This document shows, one piece after another, positions 33,564-39,973 of a stretch of 39,973 nucleotides of DNA. The stretch comes from Nautiliaceae bacterium. Its GTDB lineage: Bacteria; Campylobacterota; Campylobacteria; Campylobacterales; Nautiliaceae. Each line of letters opens with the position of its first letter. The first letter of the stretch is position 1. A program made the position numbers and the translations under genes. The stretch is from the NCBI GenBank assembly GCA_027062625.1, contig JAMOSZ010000036.1, forward strand, positions 1-39,973. The letters run 5' to 3'. The notes under the pieces are model-generated. The model saw only the letters and a list, made by a program, of their open reading frames with translations. It did no database searches and had not been told where the DNA came from.

Positions 33564-34392
33564 ACTCTTCCTTTAAGGAGATTTTGTTGAGTATGTAACT
33601 GACTTTTTTATCTTTTATTTTTATTATGCAAAAAAAATCATCATATACTACAAAATACTCTCCATCCTCTTTTATTTTAAATTCGTTTATATCAAGTTTT
33701 TGTCCTAAACGCAACTTTTTATTATCTCCTAAGAAGTAGTTTTGAGGGATTTTTAAAAAGTTTATCGGATTTAGTTTTTTTTCGCACTCATACTCAAACT
33801 CTCCTTCTTTTACCCTTTCAAGATATGTAAGAGTTCCTCTGGTGTTTAATTTTTTGGCTATATCCTCTCCAAGGGTCCTTATAAAAGTCCCCTCACTGAC
33901 TGTTGCTTCAAATGTAACAAAAGGATGAGAGTAATTAATTAGCTTTATATCATAAATTTCAACTTCAATCTCTTTTAATTTAACCTCTTTATCCTCTCTT
34001 GCAAGCTCATAAGCTCTTTTTCCATCTATCTTTTTTGCACTGTATTTTGGAGGGATTTGAGTCTGTTTGCCAATAAAGCTTTTTAAGACCTTTTCAATCT
34101 CTTTTTTATCAAAAGGCTTTATCTCTTTTATTGAAATTATATTTTCTATATCAAGAGTAGGGGAGCTTGCTCCAAGAAAAAGGGTGCTTAGGTAAACTTT
34201 TGGGCTCTTTTTTAAAAATCTAAAAAGTTTAGTATATTGTCCCGATGCAATTACCAAAACTCCACACGCAAACGGGTCAAGGGTGCCTGAGAATCCCATC
34301 TTTTTTTCTTTGTATTTTTTTTTGAGTTGAGAGAGGAATTTATTTGAGCTTATAAACATTGGTTTATTGGCTACAAACAAAAGATTTTTCAT
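33553..34392 (-). CDS. truB: tRNA pseudouridine-55 synthase
   Basis: 279 residues. Makes pseudouridine 55 in the T loop of all tRNAs. The catalytic Asp39 lies in GFSGTLDPFACGVLVIA; KYSAKKIDGKRAYELAR and EGTFIRTLGEDIAKKL are conserved. The start overlaps the uvrD-like stop by one base (TAATG). Confidence 0.96.
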   Translation of the reverse strand: MKNLLFVANKPMFISSNKFLSQLKKKYKEKKMGFSGTLDPFACGVLVIASGQYTKLFRFLKKSPKVYLSTLFLGASSPTLDIENIISIKEIKPFDKKEIEKVLKSFIGKQTQIPPKYSAKKIDGKRAYELAREDKEVKLKEIEVEIYDIKLINYSHPFVTFEATVSEGTFIRTLGEDIAKKLNTRGTLTYLERVKEGEFEYECEKKLNPINFLKIPQNYFLGDNKKLRLGQKLDINEFKIKEDGEYFVVYDDFFCIIKIKDKKVSYILNKISLKEEYEN

Positions 34393-36374
34393 TATACTAT
34401 CTCCACAAAATCACTCAAAATTTCTTTAATATTCCCCCCTCCAAAGTCAATTTTTAGTTTTGTTTTATTACCAGCTTTATTTACTCCAATAACTCTACCT
34501 TTTCCAAAGAGTTTATGGTTTACTAATGTGCCTCTTTTAAAGAGGCTACTCTGTTTTATATGGATTTTATCTTTTATAAGTCCAGCCTCACTTAAAAATC
34601 TACTTCTTTGAAGGTGGCTTCTTTTTCCTCTTATAAAGCGGCTTTTTGCATAAGAGAGTGTTAGTTCTTTTTTTGCTCTTGTAATTGCTACATACGCAAG
34701 GCGCCTTTCTTCTTCTATGTTTGCATCTGAGAGTGGAAAAAATCCCTCTTCCATCCCAATTACAAAAAGATGCTCAAATTCAAGCCCTTTGCTTGCATGG
34801 ATTGTCATTACATTAATTAAACTATCGGCAATATAGTCTTGGTCATTTTCAAGTGAAAGTTCATTTAAAAATTCTTTTAAAGAGAGTTCTCTTTTGTCTC
34901 TAAGGAGTCCATAAAATTCTTCAATATTTCTTTTTTTATCATCATCTTTATAAGATTTTGAAAAATTAATTTCTTCTAAAATTTCTGGAATTTCTTCAAG
35001 AGGAGCGTTTTTTATTCTCTCTATTAAAATAATAAATTCCTTAATAGAACTTCTTGCTTTTTTAGGTAAAAAGTCAATTTCATTCTCTTTTAAAAATTTC
35101 ATAAAAGAAGAACTTTTTAGTTTTTCTAATTTTTCAATGGATGTTTTTCCAATACTTCTTCTTGGTTTGTTTATAATTCTTTTAAAAGAGTAATCATCAT
35201 CTTCGTTTACTGCAAGTCTTAAATAGCTTATTAAATCTTTTATCTCTTCTCTTTCGTAAAACCTCATTCCGCCTACGAGTTTATATGGAATTTTGTATTG
35301 TCTAAGTCCACTCTCAATTGAGCGAGAGAGGGCGTTTATTCTATAAAGAATTGCAATCTCTTTTGGATTGACTCCTTTATTTATTAAATTTTGGATTTTT
35401 TTTGCGATAAGCTCAGCCTCAGCCATTTCGTTATAATTTTCAATAATTTCAACTTCTTTTCCATCTCCAATTGCTGATATTAATTTTTTGTTGTATCTTT
35501 TTTTATTAAATTGAATTAAATTATTTGCAGCTTTTAGAATTTGGTTTGTTGAGCGATAGTTTATCTCTAAGGTTATTACTTTTGCATTAAACTCTTTTTC
35601 AAATTCAAGTATATTATTGTGGTTTGCTCCTCTAAATCCATAAATGCTTTGATCATCATCTCCTACTACACAGATGTTATTGTGAGTTAGGCAAAGTTTT
35701 TTTAATAAAAGGAGTTGAATGTTGTTTGTGTCTTGATACTCATCTACCATAATGTATTTGTATTTATTGGATATTTCTGTTGCTAAGTCTTTGTTTTTGT
35801 CTAAAATCTCAAAAGTTAATAAAATCAAATCATCAAAATCTACTAAATTATTATCAAGTAAATAGTTTTGATACTTCTCATAAATAAAAGCCATTTGTTT
35901 GTAAATGTTTTCATTTGCAAGGGCGTAGACTTCATCTGGGGTTAGAAATGAATTTTTATATCGGCTTATCTCTTTGCTCATAAAAGCAGGAGGCAAATCA
36001 GAAGAGATATTTTTTAGTATTTTTTTTTGATCTTCTGCGTCAATTATTACAAAGTTGTTATTCCTATTTAGCATATGGATATAAAGTTTTAAAAACATAA
36101 GCCCAAATTTATGAAATGTAACAAGTAAAGGTGGAGATGGTATATTAAATTTAATAAGATTTAATGCTCTCTCTCTCATCTCTTTTGCTGCTTTGTTTGT
36201 AAATGTAAGGGTTAGAGTGTTTGCTGGGTCAATTCCAAGAGAGAGAAGATATGCAAGACGGGTTGTAATTGTTTTAGTTTTACCGCTCCCAGCTCCAGCT
36301 AAGATTAATAATGCTCCATCAATATGAGTTGCTGCTTTTTTTTGTTGTTCGTTTAGAGTGTTTAAAAATTCCAT
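34392..36374 (-). CDS. uvrD: UvrD/Rep-family DNA helicase
   Basis: About 660 residues. SF1A 3'-5' helicase for repair and replication restart. Walker A GAGSGKT at 27-33, DEYQDTN (motif II), GDDDQSIYGFRGA (III), INYRST (IV), VMTIHASKGLEFEHLF (V) and YVAITRAKKELTLSYA (VI). The C-terminal tail ends with a small KxLFGKGRVIGV domain typical of PcrA/UvrD. Start chosen at the ATG 36374 (GAGG close upstream); a GTG three codons earlier (36383) is also possible. UvrD, PcrA or Rep cannot be told apart by eye. Confidence 0.93.
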   Translation of the reverse strand: MEFLNTLNEQQKKAATHIDGALLILAGAGSGKTKTITTRLAYLLSLGIDPANTLTLTFTNKAAKEMRERALNLIKFNIPSPPLLVTFHKFGLMFLKLYIHMLNRNNNFVIIDAEDQKKILKNISSDLPPAFMSKEISRYKNSFLTPDEVYALANENIYKQMAFIYEKYQNYLLDNNLVDFDDLILLTFEILDKNKDLATEISNKYKYIMVDEYQDTNNIQLLLLKKLCLTHNNICVVGDDDQSIYGFRGANHNNILEFEKEFNAKVITLEINYRSTNQILKAANNLIQFNKKRYNKKLISAIGDGKEVEIIENYNEMAEAELIAKKIQNLINKGVNPKEIAILYRINALSRSIESGLRQYKIPYKLVGGMRFYEREEIKDLISYLRLAVNEDDDYSFKRIINKPRRSIGKTSIEKLEKLKSSSFMKFLKENEIDFLPKKARSSIKEFIILIERIKNAPLEEIPEILEEINFSKSYKDDDKKRNIEEFYGLLRDKRELSLKEFLNELSLENDQDYIADSLINVMTIHASKGLEFEHLFVIGMEEGFFPLSDANIEEERRLAYVAITRAKKELTLSYAKSRFIRGKRSHLQRSRFLSEAGLIKDKIHIKQSSLFKRGTLVNHKLFGKGRVIGVNKAGNKTKLKIDFGGGNIKEILSDFVEIV

Positions 36375-36394
36375 TTGCCTCACTTTTTTGATTT

Positions 36395-36403
36395 ATTATA
36401 CCA
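36395..36403 (-). promoter_or_regulatory. extended -10 promoter of the helicase operon
   Basis: TGGTATAAT on the minus strand, about 20 bases before the start, without a matching -35 box. Confidence 0.5.
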
Positions 36404-36436
36404 AAAAAAATTTTGCAAAAAGTTATAAGTTTTAGT

Positions 36437-36442
36437 TATAAT
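36437..36442 (+). promoter_or_regulatory. -10 box of the LysR-type regulator gene
   Basis: TATAAT 28 bases before the ATG at 36471. The intergenic region is only about 90 bases and divergent, where LysR regulators often bind; no clear T-N11-A palindrome was found. Confidence 0.4.
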
Positions 36443-36470
36443 TTTTATAAAAAAAATTAAAGTAGGGGTA

Positions 36471-37340
36471 ATGATTATTAAATATTTAGACAAAATTTAC
36501 ACTTTTTTGCTTATTAATAAAGTATCAAGCTTTTCAAAAGCAAGTAAACTTCTTGGAATTTCTCAGCCAGCTGTTACTCAGCAAATAAGAATACTTGAAG
36601 AGTTTTTGGGAGTTACTCTTTTTGAGAGGAAGAAAAATGGGGTTTTGCTTACAAAAGAGGGGAAAGAGTTTTTAAAAATAAGCAAAAAATTTGAGAAGTT
36701 TTTGGAGGAGTTTGAGAGGGAGTTTGAAAATTTTAGAAATTTTGATTCTCCTTTTTATATGGGAGCTTCTCAAACAATTGGAAATTATCTTTTGCCAGAG
36801 TGTATGAAATATTTTAAATCCCTTATTAAAAAAGAGATTAACTTGATTATTAAAAATAATGATGCTTTATTAGAAGATGTAGAAAATGGAGCAATTGATG
36901 TAGCTTTTGTAACAAAAAAAAGAGATAATAAGCTAAATTATGTTGAGTGGCTTGATGATGAACTTGTAGTTTTTTCAAATAAACCTTTACCCTCTACTAT
37001 TGAGCTTAAAGATTTAAAAAACTACGATATGATATGCCGTGAGCCAAACTCTTCTACGCGTGATTTTATTAAAGAAGTTTTTTTAGGTTATAATTTTGAT
37101 TGCGATAGGTTAAATGTAGTTGGGCTTGTGCATAACTCTACTGCTTTAAAATTTACAATTCTAAATTCAAATGAGCAGCTTGTATCTATTATCTCAAAAA
37201 GAGTAATTGAAAATGAGCTAAGAGATGGGAAACTTTTTATTGCAAAAATAAAAGGAGTTAATTTAAAAAGAAAGATTTATATGGTGTATAAAGATAAAAG
37301 AAAAGAGATTTTGGCTTTGAATAAATTTATTAGTTCATAA
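36471..37340 (+). CDS. LysR-family transcription regulator
   Basis: 289 residues. The N-terminal winged helix-turn-helix is clear: SSFSKASKLLGISQPAVTQQIRILEEFLGVTLFER (about 18-52). Residues 90-289 form the periplasmic-binding-protein-like effector domain. Target and ligand are unknown; it resembles CysB/CbbR-type regulators only in general layout. The gene is divergent from the helicase operon and convergent with the SspB-like gene (11-base overlap). Confidence 0.92.
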   Translation: MIIKYLDKIYTFLLINKVSSFSKASKLLGISQPAVTQQIRILEEFLGVTLFERKKNGVLLTKEGKEFLKISKKFEKFLEEFEREFENFRNFDSPFYMGASQTIGNYLLPECMKYFKSLIKKEINLIIKNNDALLEDVENGAIDVAFVTKKRDNKLNYVEWLDDELVVFSNKPLPSTIELKDLKNYDMICREPNSSTRDFIKEVFLGYNFDCDRLNVVGLVHNSTALKFTILNSNEQLVSIISKRVIENELRDGKLFIAKIKGVNLKRKIYMVYKDKRKEILALNKFISS

Positions 37341-37764
37341 ATTTTTGGTTTCTTGGATTTAGGGCAAATGGATTTTTAGCTTTTTCTTCTTTTTTTAGAG
37401 TTGCGGCTACATTTACAAAAAGAGGAGTCTCATCTTCAAGAATTTGTATAATGTTTTCAAGAGGCACTTTTACAATACTTCCAAAATTCTCTTCTCCAAA
37501 TCCAGCTTCAAATATAAGATACTCTCCTTCAATTTTTGCGGTTGAGAGAGTGTAGTTTGCAAGAACGAAAACTATTATATCTTTTAGCTCTTTTTGAATA
37601 TGTTCTGGGAGGTTAGGGGAGAAGGTTATATTTTGTAAATTACAAATGATACTAAACTCCTCCACATTTGGTATAAGAAACTCTAAAAGCTCTTTTGCAT
37701 GTTTTGTTTTAATCTCTTGGAAAGTTTTATTTTCTATAATCATTTGCAAGTCCTTTAAATTCAT
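37330..37764 (-). CDS. SspB-like small protein, possible protease adaptor
   Basis: 144 residues. No known family is obvious, but the order of elements matches stringent starvation protein B: an N-terminal helix (HAKELLEFLI), a strand (FSIICNL), IVFVLANYTLSTAKIEGEYLIFEAGFG and the strand-helix segment SIVKVPLENIIQILE. This corresponds to the SspB pattern of NARFGG..VSVPLAAVLAIYA, followed by a charged flexible tail ending NPFALNPRNQKF. SspB delivers ssrA-tagged proteins to ClpXP. This reading is by eye and needs a profile search. The start lies 38 bases inside pepF. Confidence 0.5.
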   Translation of the reverse strand: MNLKDLQMIIENKTFQEIKTKHAKELLEFLIPNVEEFSIICNLQNITFSPNLPEHIQKELKDIIVFVLANYTLSTAKIEGEYLIFEAGFGEENFGSIVKVPLENIIQILEDETPLFVNVAATLKKEEKAKNPFALNPRNQKFMN

Positions 37765-39463
37765 TTAGCATCTCTTTTACAACTCCAATTCCTTTATTCC
37801 AAAAATCCTCTTTTTCTATGTTAATGTTAAATAGTTCAATAAATTGTTTTTTAGGAGGTATGCTTCCACCTTGGCTTAGGAATTTTATATATTTTTCTTC
37901 AAAGTTATTAAATCCTTCTTTGTAAAGTTTATAAAGACTTAATACCAGTAACTGGGCGTATGAGTATGCATAACAGTAAAATGGAGAGTGAATAAAATGA
38001 GGAATATAGCTCCACCAAATTTCATAGTTTTTTGTTAATACTACACTTCCTTTAAACATTCTCTCATTCTCTTCCATCCAAATTTTATTAAAGTCTTTTG
38101 GTTTTAGCTCATCAAAGCTGTGCACTCTTCTTTCAAAATTGGTAAAGACAATTTGTCTAAATAGGGTTGCGAATATATCTTCAAGTTTTGCGGCGTATGT
38201 TTCAATAAGTTCTTCTTTGTTTAGTCTTTTTTTAATCTCTTCAAACAAAAGCATCTCAGCAAAAATGCTTGCCGTCTCTGCCGTTGTTAGGGGAGTGTCT
38301 TGGTTTAGGTATCCAACTTCTCTTGCTAAATATTGATGAATTGCGTGTCCAAGTTCGTGAGCGAGGGTGAATATGTCTCTTCTTTGGTTTGTGTAGTTTA
38401 GCAGTACATAAGGGTGAGCCGCAGGGGTTGCTGAGTGGGAAAAAGCTCCTCCTCTTTTACCCTCTTTTGGATAGACATCAATCCATCTCTCATCAAATGC
38501 TTTTTTTGCAATTTCATAAAATATAGGAGAGAAATTTTTAAAGGCGTTTAGCACTAACTCTTTTGCCTCTTCAAAAGAGATTTGGGGAGTTTTGTTGCTT
38601 AATTTAATAGGAGCGTATCTATCATAATCATACAAAGTATCGTATCCAAGTAACTCTTTTTTTATTTCGTAATACTCTTTTACTATGTCTGTATTTTCGT
38701 TTACCGCTTTTATTAAAGCATCAACGCTTTTTTTGCTAACTCTGTTTGCTAAGTGTCTTACATCTTCTGGTTCTTCATATCCTCTTATTTCAAGATAATT
38801 TATCTTCCAATCTTTTTTAATTTGATTGTAAATAAAGCTTAGTAAGTCTTGATGAGGTTTTAGCCCAAGAGTTAAAGAAATTTGAGCTTTTTTTCTTGTT
38901 TCTCTATTTGGTGAATAAAGTTTACTTAAAATCTCTTCTTCGCTTAAATATTCTCCTTCAAAGAAGAATTTAAGCTTGCTTAATGTCTCATCAAAAAGTC
39001 TTGTAAAGGCTGATGAGCTTGTTAACTCTTTTTTCATCATTATTTTCTCTTCTTTTTCACTAAGCTTATATGGGGCTTCTTCTTGAAGGTGGATTAGGTA
39101 GTGTTTGTAAATTCCGCTATTTTTTATAAATTGTTCTTGCTTATTGATTGGAAGATGGATAAATTCAAGCTCAAACCAAATTAAGTGCTCCTCTGCTTTT
39201 GTGGCAAGGTCTTGAAATTTTGCTAAAAGGTTTCCTTTGCTTGAATCTGTTGCAAAAATTAAGAAGATGTAAGTTAGGCTTCTTCCAATATTTTCTAAAA
39301 TTTCTTCATACTCTTTTATAGCTTCTAAGAATTCTTCTGGTAAGAGTGTATAGAGTCTACCTTTATATTTTTTTTCAAACTCTTTTGCCCTAAATATTGC
39401 TTGTTTTAAAAACTCTTCTGCTTCTGGAATGGAATCAAAAAGAGCCGATAAGTCCCAGTTCAT
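37727..39463 (-). CDS. pepF: oligoendopeptidase F (peptidase family M3B)
   Basis: 578 residues. A zinc endopeptidase that cuts peptides of about 7-20 residues in the cytosol. The zinc motif HELGH is at 369-373, with the third ligand Glu in TTAETASIFAEML about 25 residues later. The N-terminal helical region (1-200) is typical. The ribosome site AAAGGA precedes the ATG, and the -10 TGATATAAT (39481-39489) lies at the end of the preceding gene. It shares a transcript with the SspB-like gene. Confidence 0.95.
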   Translation of the reverse strand: MNWDLSALFDSIPEAEEFLKQAIFRAKEFEKKYKGRLYTLLPEEFLEAIKEYEEILENIGRSLTYIFLIFATDSSKGNLLAKFQDLATKAEEHLIWFELEFIHLPINKQEQFIKNSGIYKHYLIHLQEEAPYKLSEKEEKIMMKKELTSSSAFTRLFDETLSKLKFFFEGEYLSEEEILSKLYSPNRETRKKAQISLTLGLKPHQDLLSFIYNQIKKDWKINYLEIRGYEEPEDVRHLANRVSKKSVDALIKAVNENTDIVKEYYEIKKELLGYDTLYDYDRYAPIKLSNKTPQISFEEAKELVLNAFKNFSPIFYEIAKKAFDERWIDVYPKEGKRGGAFSHSATPAAHPYVLLNYTNQRRDIFTLAHELGHAIHQYLAREVGYLNQDTPLTTAETASIFAEMLLFEEIKKRLNKEELIETYAAKLEDIFATLFRQIVFTNFERRVHSFDELKPKDFNKIWMEENERMFKGSVVLTKNYEIWWSYIPHFIHSPFYCYAYSYAQLLVLSLYKLYKEGFNNFEEKYIKFLSQGGSIPPKKQFIELFNINIEKEDFWNKGIGVVKEMLNEFKGLANDYRK

Positions 39464-39476
39464 TTATATCCTTTTT

Positions 39477-39973
39477 TCAAATTATATCAAATTCATCAAC
39501 TATATAAAATCCTAAAATTGCGTTAATTAGTGCAATCTTTTTAAAGTATTTTATATCACTTTTATGGATATTAGCGAGTTTAATTTTATTTTCTTTTAAT
39601 AGCTTTTCTCTCATTGTTCCTTTTAAAAGAGGGTATTTTGGACTTAGCCACTCTTTGCCGGTGAAAAATGCAAGGTTTGATATTCTTGTATCTGTAATTA
39701 AACCGTTTTTAACTAAAATAAACTCATCAGCTTTTTTAGAGAAGGCGTTGAGTTTATCTCTATTTTTGAATTTAAAAGGATAATTAAAATCAATCTCTAC
39801 TATTTTAAATTTTTTAAACTCTCTTTTTTTAATTTCAAACTTTTCAATTTTTACTATTCCAAATTGATTATAAGTAACTCTTACTCTTAAATTTCCTCTA
39901 AATTTTAGCTTCTCCCACTCTTTTTTATCAAATTTCCATTTAAAAAATTCAAAAGTCTTTTTAACTCTTTTTA
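39477..39973 (-). CDS. aminotransferase class IV (PabC-like), 5' end outside the window
   Basis: The last 165 codons are present, ending at the TGA 39477-39479. The C-terminal PLP-binding half of a class IV aminotransferase is recognisable: ADEFILVKNGLITDTRISNLAFF, then KEWLSPKYPLLKGTMREKLL. In aminodeoxychorismate lyase this matches the segment that ends in a PL..G..R motif. It would make 4-aminobenzoate for folate, or act on branched-chain amino acids; the missing N-terminus is needed to decide. It ends 13 bases before pepF starts. Confidence 0.75.
   Translation of the reverse strand, partial: KRVKKTFEFFKWKFDKKEWEKLKFRGNLRVRVTYNQFGIVKIEKFEIKKREFKKFKIVEIDFNYPFKFKNRDKLNAFSKKADEFILVKNGLITDTRISNLAFFTGKEWLSPKYPLLKGTMREKLLKENKIKLANIHKSDIKYFKKIALINAILGFYIVDEFDII
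39481..39489 (-). promoter_or_regulatory. extended -10 promoter of pepF
   Basis: TGATATAAT on the minus strand, lying in the last codons of the upstream gene and 18 bases before the pepF ATG. Confidence 0.45.

Overview
The window is strongly AT-rich with very tightly packed genes, many overlapping by ATGA or TAATG. Protein content and gene order point to the Campylobacterota (epsilonproteobacteria). The orders ffh-rpsP-khpA-rimM-trmD-rplS, ndk-yceD-rpmF-plsX-fabH next to a ferredoxin, mscS-aroB-RCK protein-tgt, and pepF/uvrD/truB/ispE all resemble Campylobacter gene order as I recall it. MetE, the relic MSHA-type pilus genes and the overall style suggest a vent relative such as Nautiliales (Nautilia/Caminibacter/Lebetimonas). 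That assignment is an inference; no rRNA is present to confirm it.

Layout. 1-740: a DUF3373-type outer-membrane protein (partial) and a small secreted protein, both on the minus strand, with a divergent control region (737-952) full of 11-bp-phased repeats. 953-5265: a pseudouridine synthase followed by a translation/secretion operon (ffh, rpsP, khpA, rimM, trmD, rplS). 5364-8788: a small YbjQ-like protein, tRNA-Phe and a CAU tRNA, then phosphoesterase, tilS and rimO on the minus strand. 8843-12106: two small envelope ORFs, an L,D-transpeptidase-fold protein, panC and prfB. 12107-15958: the accessory part of the window. It holds a decayed IS200/IS605-type tnpB with its omega-RNA-like right end, a second tnpB-less copy of that RNA module upstream, a broken MshL-type secretin gene, an intact MshM-type ATPase and two small ORFs. 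15964-22212: rplT-rpmI, a CBS plus degenerate GGDEF protein, the fabH-plsX-rpmF-yceD-ndk operon, a cysteine-rich ferredoxin, a MIP18/SufT-like protein and metK. 22433-30254: metE, a sequon-rich periplasmic protein, family-4 uracil-DNA glycosylase, MscS channel, aroB and an RCK-domain protein. 30314-39973: tgt, a lipoprotein, rsmD-ispE-truB-uvrD, a LysR regulator, an SspB-like small protein, oligoendopeptidase F and a partial aminotransferase class IV.

Most genes serve translation, tRNA/rRNA modification, cofactor and lipid synthesis. Promoters are mainly extended -10 boxes (TGnTATAAT) with weak or absent -35 boxes, often in back-to-back pairs. The most unusual material is (i) the two homologous RNA modules flanking the decayed tnpB, whose hairpins are kept although their stem sequences differ; (ii) the phased repeats at 784-914; (iii) clusters of bacterial N-glycosylation sequons in several envelope proteins; and (iv) a possible distant SspB-type protease adaptor.
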